Part shown: positions 42,362-53,120 of the stretch, one piece after another
Layout of the letters: each line of letters starts with the position of its first letter
Position numbering within the stretch: position 1 is the first letter of the stretch
DNA from: Mesoflavibacter sp.
Lineage (GTDB): Bacteria > Pseudomonadota > Alphaproteobacteria > UBA8366 > Aestuariispiraceae
Length of the DNA: 64,000 nucleotides
NCBI GenBank assembly: GCA_017792345.1
Contig: CP051228.1
Span: 124,001 to 188,000, forward strand
Reading direction: 5' to 3'
The notes under the pieces: model-generated
Seen by the model: only the letters and a program-made list of their open reading frames with translations
Database searches by the model: none
Told to the model about the DNA's origin: nothing
Made by a program: the position numbers and the translations under genes

Positions 42362-43335
42362 CCATGCAAACACAGCACGCCCCGCATCTTCCCGTCATGC
42401 TGCCTGAGGTCCTGGAGGCCCTGGTCCCGGCGGAAGGCGAAACGCATCTGGACGGGACTTTCGGCGCCGGCGGTTACACGCGCGGCATCCTGGAGGCCGC
42501 GCCGACCCGCGTCTTTGCAATCGACCGAGACCCCGACGCGATCCGGCGCGGCGAGCCTTTGGTCGAGCAGTTCAAGGACCGGCTGACCCTGCTGTGCGGA
42601 ACCTTCGGCGACATGGAAGCCCTGCTCGGCGATGTCGGCGTGACGCGGCTGGACGGCGTCGTGCTGGATCTCGGCGTCTCCTCGCCGCAGATCGACACGC
42701 CGGAACGCGGCTTCTCCTTCCGTTTCGACGGGCCCCTGGACATGCGCATGAGCCAGAGCGGCCCTAGTGCCGCCGATGTCGTCAACGACTGGCCGGAAGC
42801 CGAACTGGCCCGGATCATCTGGGAATATGGCGAGGAGCGGTTCTCCCGCCGGATCGCGAAGACCATCGTGCAGGAACGCGCGTCGGAACGCATCGAAACG
42901 ACCAGTCGGCTGGCCGATATCGTTCGGCGCTGCGTGCCGCGCGCGAAGGACAAGATCGACCCGGCTACCCGGACCTTCCAGGCGCTGCGCATTCAGGTCA
43001 ATGACGAGCTGGGTGAGATCGACCGTGCTCTGGCGGCGGCGGAACGTCTGCTGATTCCGGGCGGGCGCCTGGTCGTGGTCGCGTTCCACAGCCTGGAAGA
43101 CAAGCGCGTGAAGGCCTTCATGAAGGCCCGTGCCGGCCGGACCGGGGGCGGATCCCGTCACCTGCCGCCAGGTCAGGGTGGGGAGCGCGCGCCGTCTTTC
43201 CAGATCGCATCGACCGGCGCCCGCAAGCCGGGCCGCGCCGAAGAATCCGTCAATCCCCGGGCCCGTTCCGCGCGGCTGCGTGCCGCGACGCGGACTGAGG
43301 CCCCGGCCTGGCCGACCGAAGGAGGATCCCGATGA
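42358..43335 (+). CDS. rsmH: 16S rRNA (cytosine-1402-N4) methyltransferase
   Basis: 325 residues (ATG 42358; 42364 is a close alternative). SAM motif: HLDGTFGAGGYTRGILEA. Further family features: VVLDLGVSSPQID, GFSFRFDGPLDMRMS and RTFQALRIQVNDELGEID. Methylates N4 of C1402 in the decoding centre of the 30S subunit. Second gene of the dcw cluster, overlapping mraZ and ftsL by four bases each. Confidence 0.97.
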   Translation: MTMQTQHAPHLPVMLPEVLEALVPAEGETHLDGTFGAGGYTRGILEAAPTRVFAIDRDPDAIRRGEPLVEQFKDRLTLLCGTFGDMEALLGDVGVTRLDGVVLDLGVSSPQIDTPERGFSFRFDGPLDMRMSQSGPSAADVVNDWPEAELARIIWEYGEERFSRRIAKTIVQERASERIETTSRLADIVRRCVPRAKDKIDPATRTFQALRIQVNDELGEIDRALAAAERLLIPGGRLVVVAFHSLEDKRVKAFMKARAGRTGGGSRHLPPGQGGERAPSFQIASTGARKPGRAEESVNPRARSARLRAATRTEAPAWPTEGGSR

Positions 43336-43712
43336 GAGCTTTGATAATCGCCGTCTGGGTCGTGATGGTTGGCGTGACCGGCTATGCCCTGTTCCACATC
43401 ACCTTTCAGGTCGAAGCGCTGGAAGGACAGCTGGCGGAATTGAACCGTCAGATCCGCGAGGAACAGGAACGCATCCACAATCTGAAGGCGGAATGGTCGT
43501 ACAACAGCCGCCCGGACTGGATCGAAACCCTGGGCGAGGAATACATGCCGGACATGAACCGGATGCACCCGGCCCAGGTATTGCGCATTCAGGATATTCC
43601 GTTCCGCCGGCCGGAAAACGAGGGGCTTCCCGCCTCCGTTGAGACGCCGGCGACGACCCCCAAGGCACCGGCAGAAGCCGTGCCCGCAACCTTGATGAGG
43701 ACATCGCAATGA
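43332..43712 (+). CDS. ftsL: Cell division protein FtsL
   Basis: 126 residues: short cytoplasmic N-terminus, one membrane segment (IIAVWVVMVGVTGYALFHI), then a coiled coil (VEALEGQLAELNRQIREEQE) with heptad leucines, and a Pro/Ala-rich tail. Low sequence conservation is normal; position between rsmH and ftsI and this layout identify it. Forms the FtsQLB complex at the septum. Confidence 0.9.
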   Translation: MRALIIAVWVVMVGVTGYALFHITFQVEALEGQLAELNRQIREEQERIHNLKAEWSYNSRPDWIETLGEEYMPDMNRMHPAQVLRIQDIPFRRPENEGLPASVETPATTPKAPAEAVPATLMRTSQ

Positions 43713-45493
43713 TCGGACCGTTCAGAAAGACACGGCGTCCGAAACCGCCGGAGTTTTCCCCGCGAGGGCGCATGACGCATGACCGCAGATGCGCCGTCCT
43801 GCCCCATGTTCCGACGCGCACCGACGGCACCTTCCGCCGGGCGATCGAAACCGGACGCTCCCGCCTGCTGATCACCGGCGCAGTGATGGCCTTCGCCTTT
43901 GCCGCCGTCGGCGTGCGGCTGGTCGATCTGGGGGCCTTCGCCTCCCCCGCGACGCAGGCCGAAACGACCCATGCCGTTACCGAAACGGCGATGGCGACCG
44001 ACCGCGCGACCATCGTCGACCGCAATGGCGTCATTGTCGCGACCAGTCTGACGACCACGGCATTGGCCGCACGTCCGGATCGCCTGCTCGACCCCGTTCA
44101 GGCCGCCCGCCGCCTTGCGCGCGTCTTCCCGGAACTGGATGTCGCCGATCTGGAAGCCAAGCTGACGTCGGATTCGCCCTTCGTTTACATTCACCGGAAG
44201 CTGACGCCGAAAATGGAAATGGCGGTCATGCAGCTCGGCATTCCGGGGTTGGAATTCGAGCGTGCGGAATCCCGGGTCTATCCGCAGGGCCGCCTGATGG
44301 CGCATGTCCTGGGCTTCACGGATATCGACGGCCGGGGCCTCGCCGGGATCGAACAGGGGCTGGAAACCCGCCTTAAGGAAAGCGATGAGCCGCTGCGCCT
44401 CAGCCTGGATGTACGTTTCCAGCATGTCGCCCACCAGGAACTGGCGGCGGCGATCGAAACCTATGACGCCATCGGTGGCGCCGCCCTGGTCATGGACGCA
44501 CGCACCGGCGAGGTTCTGTCGCTGGTATCGCTGCCCGATTTCGACCCCAACAAGCCAGCCGCATCGCCGGATGTGAACCGGTTCAACCGGGCGACCTTCG
44601 GCACCTATGAGCTGGGCTCGACCTTCAAGATCTTTAATACGGCCATGGCGCTGGAAAGCGGCGCGGCGACGCTGTCCGACGGATATGACGCAACCAATCC
44701 GATCCAGGTCGGCCGCTTCCTGATCCGCGACTATCATGGCAAGGGCCGGTATCTGACCGTGCCGGAAATCTTCGTCTACAGCTCCAATATCGGGTCCGCC
44801 AAGATGGCGCTGGATGTCGGTCCGCCGGCCCAGAAAGCGTTCATGGGCGCCCTGGGCATGCTGCAGCCGATCGCCCTGGAGATCCCGGAAACCGGCCGTC
44901 CGCAATTCCCGGAAACCTGGCGTCCCGTCAATACGATGACGGTTTCCTATGGACACGGTCTATCGGTGACCCCGCTGCATCTGGCGTCGGGCGTCGCGTC
45001 CATGGTCAATGGCGGCATCCTGTTCCCGCCGACGCTGTTGGCGCGGGACGAAATGCCGATCGGACGCCGGATCGTCTCCGAACCGGTCAGTTTCGATATG
45101 CGCCGCCTGTTGCGCTTGAACGCGGTGGCCGGTTCGGGTAAGCGCGCGCTGGTGCCGGGTTACATGGTCGGCGGCAAGACCGGAACGGCCGATAAGCCCA
45201 ATGGCAGCGGCTATAACCGGCGCTCCCGGATCTCGTCCTTCGTGGCGTCCTTCCCGATGAACGACCCGCGTTATGTGGTCTATGTCGTGCTGGATGAACC
45301 GCAGGGCACCAAGGAGACCTTCGGCTTCGCCACCGGCGGCTGGGTCGCCGCACCGGCGGTCGCGGCCATCATCGAACGGATCGGCGCCATCGCGGGTATT
45401 CAGCCCGTCGAGGAGGACGCGCCCGAACTGCAACACGCCTTCGCCATCGAATTGCCGGAGGAAACAAAGAGGCTCGCCTCCCTGCAGCAATAG
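43709..45493 (+). CDS. ftsI: Peptidoglycan transpeptidase FtsI (PBP3)
   Basis: 594 residues. A cytoplasmic basic N-terminus, one membrane anchor (LLITGAVMAFAFAAVGVRL), a pedestal domain and the transpeptidase domain with all three active-site motifs: SxxK in ELGSTFKIFN, SxN in VYSSNIGSA and KTG in VGGKTGTADKP. Crosslinks septal peptidoglycan with FtsW. Overlaps ftsL by four bases; murE follows after 14 bases. Confidence 0.96.
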   Translation: MIGPFRKTRRPKPPEFSPRGRMTHDRRCAVLPHVPTRTDGTFRRAIETGRSRLLITGAVMAFAFAAVGVRLVDLGAFASPATQAETTHAVTETAMATDRATIVDRNGVIVATSLTTTALAARPDRLLDPVQAARRLARVFPELDVADLEAKLTSDSPFVYIHRKLTPKMEMAVMQLGIPGLEFERAESRVYPQGRLMAHVLGFTDIDGRGLAGIEQGLETRLKESDEPLRLSLDVRFQHVAHQELAAAIETYDAIGGAALVMDARTGEVLSLVSLPDFDPNKPAASPDVNRFNRATFGTYELGSTFKIFNTAMALESGAATLSDGYDATNPIQVGRFLIRDYHGKGRYLTVPEIFVYSSNIGSAKMALDVGPPAQKAFMGALGMLQPIALEIPETGRPQFPETWRPVNTMTVSYGHGLSVTPLHLASGVASMVNGGILFPPTLLARDEMPIGRRIVSEPVSFDMRRLLRLNAVAGSGKRALVPGYMVGGKTGTADKPNGSGYNRRSRISSFVASFPMNDPRYVVYVVLDEPQGTKETFGFATGGWVAAPAVAAIIERIGAIAGIQPVEEDAPELQHAFAIELPEETKRLASLQQ

Positions 45494-45507
45494 CAAGGAG
45501 GTATGAG

Positions 45508-46971
45508 GTGAAAGAGGAAACCGAAGCGGAGATGAACGCGGACAGAATTTTGCCCGACATCCCTCTCACCGGACTGACGGCCGACAGCCGTCAAGTCCGG
45601 CCGGGCTTTCTGTTTGCCGCGATCCCGGGCACCGTCGCCGACGGTGCCGCCTTCATTCCGGACGCCATCGCCAAGGGCGCAGTTGCCGTGCTGGCCCCGC
45701 CCGGCATCGGCGCGGGCACGGTCGGCGCCGGGGTCACCCTCGTCACCGACGCCAATCCCCGTCGCCGACTGGCCCGGATGGCCGCCGCCTTCCACGCGCC
45801 GCAACCGGACACGGTCGTCGGCGTCACCGGGACGAACGGCAAAAGTTCCGTCGCCGGGTTTACCCGCCAGATCTGGGCCGCGACCGGATTGAAATCGGCC
45901 AGCATCGGCACCTTGGGCATCGAAGGCCCTGGCTATACCGGCGGCGAAGGCCTGACGACACCCGACCCGGTCGACCTGCACCGCGAGATGGCGGCCATGG
46001 CGGCATCCGGCATCGACCACGTCGCGATGGAGGCCTCCAGCCACGGTCTCGATCAACACCGGATGGACGGCGTGCGCTTCGCCGCCGCCGCCTTCACCAA
46101 TCTGAGCCACGAACATCTGGATTATCACGCCACGATGGAGGCCTATCGACAGGCGAAACTGCGCCTGTTCGAGGAACTGGTCCCGCGTGGCGGGGCCTGC
46201 GTGGTGAATACCGGCGCCGCCGAGCACGATTGCATCCATAACATTGCCGGAGAACGCGGCCTGCGGGTCTTCTCCTATGGTCTGGTCAACGGCATGGTCC
46301 GGGTCATCTCGGCCACGGAAAGCCGGGGCGGCTATGCCGCGACCCTGGATGTGATGGGAGAACGGGTCGAGGTCGACTTCCCCCTGCCCGGCCGCTTCCA
46401 GTTGGAAAACGCCCTGGCAGCCCTAGGCCTGGTCATCGCGACCGGCACCGAGGGCCGCCGGGCAGCCCAATCGTTAAGCCGCCTGGAAGGCGTGCGCGGC
46501 CGCATGCAGCTTGCCGGCACGCGGCGCAACGGCGCGCGGGTCTTCGTCGACTATGCCCATAAGGCCGAGGCGTTGAAGACGGTTCTGAATACCCTGCGAC
46601 CCTTCGTGAAGGGCAAGCTAGTGGTCGTGTTCGGCTGCGGCGGCGACCGCGATACCGGCAAGCGGCCGGTCATGGGCCGCTACGCCGCCGAAGCCGCCGA
46701 CCGCGTCATCGTCACCGACGACAATCCCCGCACCGAGGACGCCGCTACGATCCGCAAAGCCGTCCTGGCGGGCTGCCCCGATGCATTGGAAATCGGCGAC
46801 CGCGCCGCCGCCATCGCCGAGGGCGTCGCGACCCTCAACGATGAAGACGTTCTGTTGATCGCGGGCAAGGGGCACGAGACCGGCCAGAAGATCGGCGACA
46901 CGGTGCTGCCCTTCGACGATGTCGAGGAAGCGCGCAAGGCCATTGCCCTGGCGGATGGAGGGGCGGCATGA
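45508..46971 (+). CDS. murE: UDP-MurNAc-L-Ala-D-Glu:meso-DAP ligase
   Basis: 487 residues, cytoplasmic ATP-dependent ligase adding the third stem amino acid. GTG start at 45508, with AGGAGG well placed. ATP loop VVGVTGTNGKSSVAGFTRQ; LTTPDPVDLHREM; carbamylated-lysine region HEHLDYHATMEAYRQAKLRL. The specificity motif DDNPRTED (DNPR) marks meso-diaminopimelate. Its stop overlaps the murF start. Confidence 0.97.
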   Translation: MKEETEAEMNADRILPDIPLTGLTADSRQVRPGFLFAAIPGTVADGAAFIPDAIAKGAVAVLAPPGIGAGTVGAGVTLVTDANPRRRLARMAAAFHAPQPDTVVGVTGTNGKSSVAGFTRQIWAATGLKSASIGTLGIEGPGYTGGEGLTTPDPVDLHREMAAMAASGIDHVAMEASSHGLDQHRMDGVRFAAAAFTNLSHEHLDYHATMEAYRQAKLRLFEELVPRGGACVVNTGAAEHDCIHNIAGERGLRVFSYGLVNGMVRVISATESRGGYAATLDVMGERVEVDFPLPGRFQLENALAALGLVIATGTEGRRAAQSLSRLEGVRGRMQLAGTRRNGARVFVDYAHKAEALKTVLNTLRPFVKGKLVVVFGCGGDRDTGKRPVMGRYAAEAADRVIVTDDNPRTEDAATIRKAVLAGCPDALEIGDRAAAIAEGVATLNDEDVLLIAGKGHETGQKIGDTVLPFDDVEEARKAIALADGGAA

Positions 46972-48404
46972 CCAATCGCCCCGTTCTCTGGACCTCCGAC
47001 AGTGCCGGCGCGGCGACCAAGTCCCGCAGTTCGGTCAAATGGGAAGCGACCGGCGTGACCATCGATAGCCGCGCCGTCGCGCCGGGCGACCTGTTCGTCG
47101 CGCTGAAAGGCCCCAACCATGACGGGCACAATTACGTGCCGCAGGCCCTGGGCGAAGGGGCGGCGGCCGCGCTGGTCAATGCCGACTGGGCCGACGACAA
47201 GTCCCAGAACCTGCCGCTGATGCCGGTGGCCGACACGATGAACGCCTTGATCGACATGGCCCGTGCCAAGCGCGCCGCGACCGGGGCGAAGGTCATCGGC
47301 GTAACCGGCAGCGTCGGGAAGACCGGCACCAAGGAAAGCCTGTCCGCCGCCTTGTCCAAACTGGGCGAGACCCACAAGACGATGGGCAATCTGAACAACC
47401 ATATCGGCCTGCCCCTGACCCTGGCCCGTCTGCCGGATACGGCAAAATTCGCGGTCCTGGAAATGGGCATGAACCATACCGGCGAAATCGACGTTCTGTC
47501 CCGGTTGGGCCGGCCCCATGTCGCGATCATCACCACGGTCGAGGCGGTGCATCTGGAATTCTTCAACAGCGTCGAAGGCATCGCCGACGCGAAGGCGGAA
47601 ATCTTCGATGGGATGGAGCCGAACGGCACCGCCATCCTGTTCCGGGACAGCCCCTTGTTCGGCCGTCTGTCCGCCAAGGCGGAGGCCGCCGATGTGCGCC
47701 GGATTTTGAGCTTCGGCACGGATGCCGACGCGGATGTCCGTTTGGTCGACAGTTCGCTTCACGCATCCTGCAGTGCGGCGACGGTCCGGATCGGCAACGA
47801 CACCTTCGATTACTGCATCGGTGCGCCTGGCATTCATTGGGTCATGAACAGCCTCGCGGTTCTGGCCGCGATCAAGGCGCTGGGCGAAGACCCGGTCGCC
47901 GCGGCGGCGACATTTACCGACGTGCGTGCCCCGCGCGGGCGTGGCGCCTATCGCAACGTCGCCCTGCCGGATGGCGGCAGTTTCGGCCTGATCGACGAAA
48001 GCTACAATGCCAGCCCCGCCTCCGTCCGCGCGGCCATCGCGGTTTTGGGCCGCACCCACCCGAAACAGGGCGGCCGCAAAATTGCGGTTCTGGGCGACAT
48101 GCTGGAACTGGGCGAGGCCGGACCCGGCCTGCATGCCAGCCTGGCAAAGGACCTGATCACGGCGGAAATCGACGCTGTTTACTGCTGTGGCCCGCTGATG
48201 AAGTCCCTTTGGGATCAACTGCCGCAGACCATGCGCGGCGGTTACGCCGAAAACTCGGACGGCCTCGTCGCACCGGTGCGGGATGTCGCGGCCAATGGCG
48301 ACATCATCACGGTCAAGGGATCGCTGGGGTCGAAAATGGCCCCGATCGTAAAGGCGCTCGACGGGTTGGCGGCGGAAACCGCCAGCCGTGCGTCGGGCGC
48401 GTGA
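46968..48404 (+). CDS. murF: UDP-MurNAc-tripeptide:D-Ala-D-Ala ligase
   Basis: 478 residues. ATP loop [45 protein letters not shown]; the C-terminal part begins near [15 protein letters not shown]. Adds D-Ala-D-Ala to complete the pentapeptide precursor. Overlaps murE by four bases; mraY starts 16 bases after its stop. Confidence 0.97.
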   Translation: MTNRPVLWTSDSAGAATKSRSSVKWEATGVTIDSRAVAPGDLFVALKGPNHDGHNYVPQALGEGAAAALVNADWADDKSQNLPLMPVADTMNALIDMARAKRAATGAKVIGVTGSVGKTGTKESLSAALSKLGETHKTMGNLNNHIGLPLTLARLPDTAKFAVLEMGMNHTGEIDVLSRLGRPHVAIITTVEAVHLEFFNSVEGIADAKAEIFDGMEPNGTAILFRDSPLFGRLSAKAEAADVRRILSFGTDADADVRLVDSSLHASCSAATVRIGNDTFDYCIGAPGIHWVMNSLAVLAAIKALGEDPVAAAATFTDVRAPRGRGAYRNVALPDGGSFGLIDESYNASPASVRAAIAVLGRTHPKQGGRKIAVLGDMLELGEAGPGLHASLAKDLITAEIDAVYCCGPLMKSLWDQLPQTMRGGYAENSDGLVAPVRDVAANGDIITVKGSLGSKMAPIVKALDGLAAETASRASGA

Positions 48405-48420
48405 GAGGAAACGGAACCCA

Positions 48421-49506
48421 ATGCTTTTCACCCTCCTCTCCCCGCTCGCGACAGACTTCCAGGGTTTCAACCTGTTCCGCTACCTGACCTTCCGGACGGG
48501 CGGCGCGATCATGACCGCGCTTGTGATCAGTTTCCTGATCGGACCGTCGGTCATCCGCTGGCTGCGCTCAAAACAAGGCGGCGCCAGTAATATTCGCGAA
48601 GATGTGCCGGAAAACCATCTGTCGAAGGCCGGAACGCCGACCATGGGCGGCTTTCTGATCCTGGTCGCGCTGGTTCTGTCGACCCTGCTATGGGCCGATA
48701 TCCGGAACCCCTATGTCTGGATCGTACTGCTGGTGACGGTCGGATTCGGCGGTATCGGTTTCGCCGACGACTTCCTGAAACTGACGAAGCGCAACTCCAA
48801 GGGCCTTCCCGGTAAGCTGAAACTGCTGGGGCAGATCCTGATCGGCTCGGCGGCGGCGATCTGGTTCGTTTCCGTGACCAACTCCCCCATTGCCGAAGGA
48901 TTGGCCGTTCCCTTCCTGAAGGACACGCTGATCAACCTCGCCTGGTTCTTCATCCCCTTCGCCGTTTTCGTCATGGTCGGCGCGTCCAATGCGGTCAACC
49001 TGACCGACGGTCTGGATGGCCTGGCGATCGTTCCGGTGATGATCGCGGCGGGCTGTTTCGGCTTCATCGCCTATCTGGTCGGCAACACCGTCTATTCCGG
49101 TTATCTGGGCATTCATTATGTCGAAGGAAGCGGCGAACTGGCCGTGTTCTGCGGCGCGGTCCTGGGCGCGGGTCTGGGTTTCCTGTGGTTCAACGCGCCG
49201 CCGGCCATGGTCTTCATGGGCGATACCGGGTCCCTGTCATTGGGCGGCGCGCTCGGCGCGATTTCGGTGGTCACAAAGCACGAGATCGTGCTGGCCATCA
49301 TCGGCGGACTTTTCGTGCTGGAAACCGTTTCCGTGATCGTTCAGGTCGCCAGCTTCAAGCTGACCGGCAAGCGCGTTTTCGCGATGGCGCCGCTGCACCA
49401 CCACTTCGAAAAGAAGGGGTGGAAGGAGCCCACTATCGTCATCCGCTTCTGGATCATCGCCGCCATCCTGGCCCTCGTCGGCCTCGCCACGCTGAAATTG
49501 AGGTGA
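48421..49506 (+). CDS. mraY: Phospho-MurNAc-pentapeptide translocase
   Basis: 361 residues from ATG 48421 with about ten membrane segments. It transfers phospho-MurNAc-pentapeptide to undecaprenyl phosphate, forming lipid I. Signatures: [42 protein letters not shown] and the HHHFEKKGW loop. An upstream extension in the same frame overlaps murF and is not used. Confidence 0.97.
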   Translation: MLFTLLSPLATDFQGFNLFRYLTFRTGGAIMTALVISFLIGPSVIRWLRSKQGGASNIREDVPENHLSKAGTPTMGGFLILVALVLSTLLWADIRNPYVWIVLLVTVGFGGIGFADDFLKLTKRNSKGLPGKLKLLGQILIGSAAAIWFVSVTNSPIAEGLAVPFLKDTLINLAWFFIPFAVFVMVGASNAVNLTDGLDGLAIVPVMIAAGCFGFIAYLVGNTVYSGYLGIHYVEGSGELAVFCGAVLGAGLGFLWFNAPPAMVFMGDTGSLSLGGALGAISVVTKHEIVLAIIGGLFVLETVSVIVQVASFKLTGKRVFAMAPLHHHFEKKGWKEPTIVIRFWIIAAILALVGLATLKLR

Positions 49507-49510
49507 CGGG

Positions 49511-50878
49511 ATGACGATCCAGAAAGACAGCACCACCATCACCCTCTATGCCGGTCGCCGCGTGATCGTGGTTGGCCTCGGCCGTTCCGGGATGGCCGCC
49601 GCCCACGCCCTTCGCGGCGGCGGGGCGACTGTCCTGTGCTGGGACGATGGCGAGGCCGCCCGCACCACCGCCGCATCCGACCGATTCGATATCGTCAATC
49701 CCACCGATTCCGGCGCGTTGGTCGGGGTCGCCTGTATGATCCTGGCGCCCGGCATTCCCCTGACGCATCCCCGCCCGCATCCGGCCGTCAAGGCAGCCCG
49801 CGACGCAGGTGTGGAGATCATCGGCGATATCGAACTTCTGTTCCGCGCCCGCCCGGCGGCGCGTTATGTCGGCATTACCGGTACCAATGGCAAATCCACG
49901 ACGACGGCGCTTATCGGCCATATCCTGACATCGGCCGGGATTAACGCCGCGATCGGAGGCAACATCGGCATACCAGCCCTCAGCCTGCCGGATGCCGACG
50001 TCTATGTGCTAGAAATGTCGTCCTATCAGCTGGACCTGACACCCAGCCCGGCCTTCGACATCGCCGTGCTTCTGAACATCACCCCCGATCACCTGGATCG
50101 GCACGGCGGGATGCCGGGATACATCGACGCCAAGCGCCGGATCCTGCGTCCCCGGACCGCAGACAGCCTGGCCGTCATCGGTACCGACAGCGACATCACG
50201 GCGGAAATCGCCGCCGACCTGCGCGGGCGCAATCCCGCAGGGATCGCCGACATCGGCCGGACATCGCAGCCGGTCGCGGATCTGATCGCCGCCGGCCGCT
50301 GCCCGGCAATCGCAGGCGATCACGGCATTCAGAACGCCGCCGCCGCCTTCGCCGTTGCAAAACGCCTGGGCCTGGCCGAGGCGGATATCGTGCGCGGTCT
50401 GGAATCCTTCCCAGGATTGGCGCATCGGCAAGAGCGCGTTGCCACCCTGGACGGGATCACCTTCATCAACGATTCCAAGGCGACGAATGCCGAGGCCGCG
50501 GCGCGCGCCCTGTCGGCGTTCGACGGCATCTATTGGATCGCCGGCGGACGCGACAAGAATGACGGCTATGCCCCGCTGGATCCTTATCTTCCCCGCATCC
50601 GGCAGGCATTTCTGATCGGCGAAGCGGCAGACGCCATCGACCTGTGGATCGCCGGCCGCGTCCCGACCACCCGGTCCGGCGATCTGTCGGCCGCGATCCA
50701 TGCCGCGCGCGACGCAGCCCGGAATGACGACAAGCCGGGCCCGGTGCTGCTGTCTCCGGCCTGCGCGTCCTTCGACCAGTTCCCGAACTTCGAAATTCGC
50801 GGCGAGACCTTCAAGAATATCGTTCTCGCCCTTCCGGCCACGACCCGGATCGTACACGGCGCGAAGGAGGCGGCGTGA
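49511..50878 (+). CDS. murD: UDP-MurNAc-L-Ala:D-Glu ligase
   Basis: 455 residues. N-terminal Rossmann domain (VIVVGLGRSGMAAAHAL), ATP loop YVGITGTNGKSTTTALIGH, LEMSSYQLD, NITPDHLDRHG and the C-terminal FINDSKATNAEAAARAL. Adds D-glutamate to the nucleotide precursor. Stop codon overlaps the ftsW start region. Confidence 0.97.
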   Translation: MTIQKDSTTITLYAGRRVIVVGLGRSGMAAAHALRGGGATVLCWDDGEAARTTAASDRFDIVNPTDSGALVGVACMILAPGIPLTHPRPHPAVKAARDAGVEIIGDIELLFRARPAARYVGITGTNGKSTTTALIGHILTSAGINAAIGGNIGIPALSLPDADVYVLEMSSYQLDLTPSPAFDIAVLLNITPDHLDRHGGMPGYIDAKRRILRPRTADSLAVIGTDSDITAEIAADLRGRNPAGIADIGRTSQPVADLIAAGRCPAIAGDHGIQNAAAAFAVAKRLGLAEADIVRGLESFPGLAHRQERVATLDGITFINDSKATNAEAAARALSAFDGIYWIAGGRDKNDGYAPLDPYLPRIRQAFLIGEAADAIDLWIAGRVPTTRSGDLSAAIHAARDAARNDDKPGPVLLSPACASFDQFPNFEIRGETFKNIVLALPATTRIVHGAKEAA

Positions 50879-51993
50879 TGGCTATCGCACGGAATGACAC
50901 ATCCGTTCTGGGACGCTGGTGGTGGACCGTCGACCGGTGGACCCTGGCCGCCCTGATGACGCTGGCCGTGCTGGGCCTGTTGATGACCCTGTCCGCCAGC
51001 CCCTCAGTGGCCGAACGGATCGGCGCGGATTCGATGCATTTCGTGCGCAAGCAGGCGATCCTGCTGGCACCGGCTGTCCTGGCCATGATCGGCGTGTCGC
51101 TGATGGAGCCGCGCGCGGTACGCCGCCTTGCGCTGCTTATGCTGGGCGGGTCGATGCTGCTGCTGGTCGGAACATTGTTCCTTGGCGCGGAAATCAAAGG
51201 CGCGACGCGTTGGATTTCGATCGCCGGTTTCACCATTCAGCCGTCCGAATTCGTCAAACCGGCCTTCGCCGTCATCGCGGGCTGGATGTTCGCCGCCCGG
51301 CGTCTGGGGGAACCGATCCCCGGCTATACCATTGCCTGCACGCTCTATCTGGCCGTGGTCGGGTTACTGTTGCTGCAGCCCGATGTCGGGCAAGCCGCCG
51401 TCGTGACCGCGATCTTCGGGGTCCAGTTCTTCCTGGCCGGATTACCGATGATCCTGGTGATCTTCATGGTCATCGGCGGGATCGGACTTCTGGTCGGCGC
51501 CTATTTCGTCTTCCCCCATGTCCAGAGCCGCATCGACCGGTTCCTGGACCCGGCGGCCGGCGATACCTATCAGATCGACCGCGCCCGCGACGCCTTCATG
51601 AATGGCGGGTTGTTCGGGCGTGGCCCGGGCGAAGGCACGGTGAAAGCCTATCTGCCGGATAGCCATGCCGATTTTGTCTTCGCCGTCGCGGGTGAGGAAT
51701 TCGGCACCATCGCCTGCCTGATCATCGTCGCGATCTTCGCCTTCGTCGTGCTGCGCGGTTTCGCGCGCGTGCTGCAGGATAACGATCTGTTCGTGGTCGT
51801 GGCGGCGACCGGCCTTCTGGTTCAGTTCGGCCTGCAGGCGCTGATCAACATGGCCTCGACCCTCAGCCTGATCCCGACCAAGGGCATGACCCTGCCCTTC
51901 CTGTCCTATGGCGGATCGTCGTTGCTGGCGCTCGGCCTCGGCATGGGCATGCTGCTCGCCCTGACGCGCAAACGGCCGGGGGTGCTGTCATGA
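50878..51993 (+). CDS. ftsW: Septal peptidoglycan polymerase FtsW
   Basis: 371 residues, SEDS family, about ten membrane segments. ATG at 50878 overlaps the murD stop and has GGAGG seven bases upstream; GTG 50875 is an alternative. Motifs: QPSEFVKPAF, VVTAIFGVQFFLAG, GPGEGTVKAYLPDSHADF, AGEEFGTIAC and PFLSYGGSSLLALG. Glycosyltransferase that works with FtsI. Confidence 0.96.
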   Translation: MAIARNDTSVLGRWWWTVDRWTLAALMTLAVLGLLMTLSASPSVAERIGADSMHFVRKQAILLAPAVLAMIGVSLMEPRAVRRLALLMLGGSMLLLVGTLFLGAEIKGATRWISIAGFTIQPSEFVKPAFAVIAGWMFAARRLGEPIPGYTIACTLYLAVVGLLLLQPDVGQAAVVTAIFGVQFFLAGLPMILVIFMVIGGIGLLVGAYFVFPHVQSRIDRFLDPAAGDTYQIDRARDAFMNGGLFGRGPGEGTVKAYLPDSHADFVFAVAGEEFGTIACLIIVAIFAFVVLRGFARVLQDNDLFVVVAATGLLVQFGLQALINMASTLSLIPTKGMTLPFLSYGGSSLLALGLGMGMLLALTRKRPGVLS

Positions 51994-53120
51994 CCGGCGA
52001 TAAGCTGATTGTTCTGGCGACCGGCGGCACCGGCGGTCACGTCTTCCCGGCCCAGGCCCTGGCCGGGGAGCTGAAGAAACGCGGATACCGCCTGGCGCTG
52101 ATCACCGACCGGCGCGGCGACGCTTATTCCGGACCGTTGGGTGAGTTGGACGCCCATACGATCAGCGCCGCCGGCGTTTCCGGCAAGGGAATCAGCGCCC
52201 GCATCTCGGCGGTCCTGAAGCTCATGGTCGGGTACTTCCAGGCCCGGTCGCTGCTGCGGGCGATGCGCCCGTCGGTCGTCGTCGGGTTCGGCGGGTATCC
52301 CAGCGTGCCGACGATGCTGGCGGCCAGCCACCTGAAAATCCGCACCGCGATCCACGAACAGAATGCCGTCCTGGGACGCGCGAACCGTCTGATGGCAGGC
52401 CGCGTCGACCGCATCGCGCTCAGCTTCAACGAGACCGACGGACTGGCGGCCAAGGATCGCGAACGCAGTGTCCTGACCGGCAATCCGGTCCGACCGGAAA
52501 TCGCCGCCCTGTCCGGACGCGCCTTCCGCCTGCCTTCCGGGGATGGTCCTTTACATGTCCTGATCGTCGGCGGCAGCCAGGGCGCGCAAATCCTTGGCGA
52601 AGCGGTACCGGCCGCCGTGGCAAAACTGTCGGCGGGGCTGAAGGCGCGCCTGAAAATCGAACAACAGGCACGGCCGGAGCAAACGAAGGCGGTTATCGAT
52701 GCCTACCGGCAGGCGGGTATCGACGCCGACGTCCGGACCTTCTTCGACGATATGCCGGCACGGCTGGAACGGGCGCATCTGATGATCGGCCGCGCAGGGG
52801 CTTCCACCTTGGCTGAACTGACCGCCGTGGGCCTGCCCGCCATCCTGATCCCCTATGCCTATGCCATCGACGACCATCAGGCCGCCAATGCAGCGCGCCT
52901 CAGCGACGCCGGCGGCGCCTGGGCCATCCCGCAACGCGATGTGACGGCCGACGACCTGGCCCGGCGGCTGGAGCAACTATTGGGCAACCCGTCGGTTCTG
53001 GGTGCGGCTGCGCAGGCCGCCGCCCGAACCGGTATCCCCGACGCCACCAAACGCCTGGCGGACGCGGTGCAGGGCTTGTCCGACGGAAATGGCGGTAACT
53101 CGATGAAGGAGGCCGCGTGA
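51990..53120 (+). CDS. murG: UDP-GlcNAc:lipid I GlcNAc transferase
   Basis: 376 residues, GT28 glycosyltransferase on the inner face of the membrane, making lipid II. N-terminal [51 protein letters not shown]-terminal [11 protein letters not shown] and [20 protein letters not shown]. Overlaps ftsW and murC. Confidence 0.97.
   Translation: MTGDKLIVLATGGTGGHVFPAQALAGELKKRGYRLALITDRRGDAYSGPLGELDAHTISAAGVSGKGISARISAVLKLMVGYFQARSLLRAMRPSVVVGFGGYPSVPTMLAASHLKIRTAIHEQNAVLGRANRLMAGRVDRIALSFNETDGLAAKDRERSVLTGNPVRPEIAALSGRAFRLPSGDGPLHVLIVGGSQGAQILGEAVPAAVAKLSAGLKARLKIEQQARPEQTKAVIDAYRQAGIDADVRTFFDDMPARLERAHLMIGRAGASTLAELTAVGLPAILIPYAYAIDDHQAANAARLSDAGGAWAIPQRDVTADDLARRLEQLLGNPSVLGAAAQAAARTGIPDATKRLADAVQGLSDGNGGNSMKEAA

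Noticed and set aside
46680-48470. Long minus-strand open frame opposite murE/murF
   Set aside because: Shadow of the Mur ligase genes; Arg/Gly-rich with no recognisable motif.
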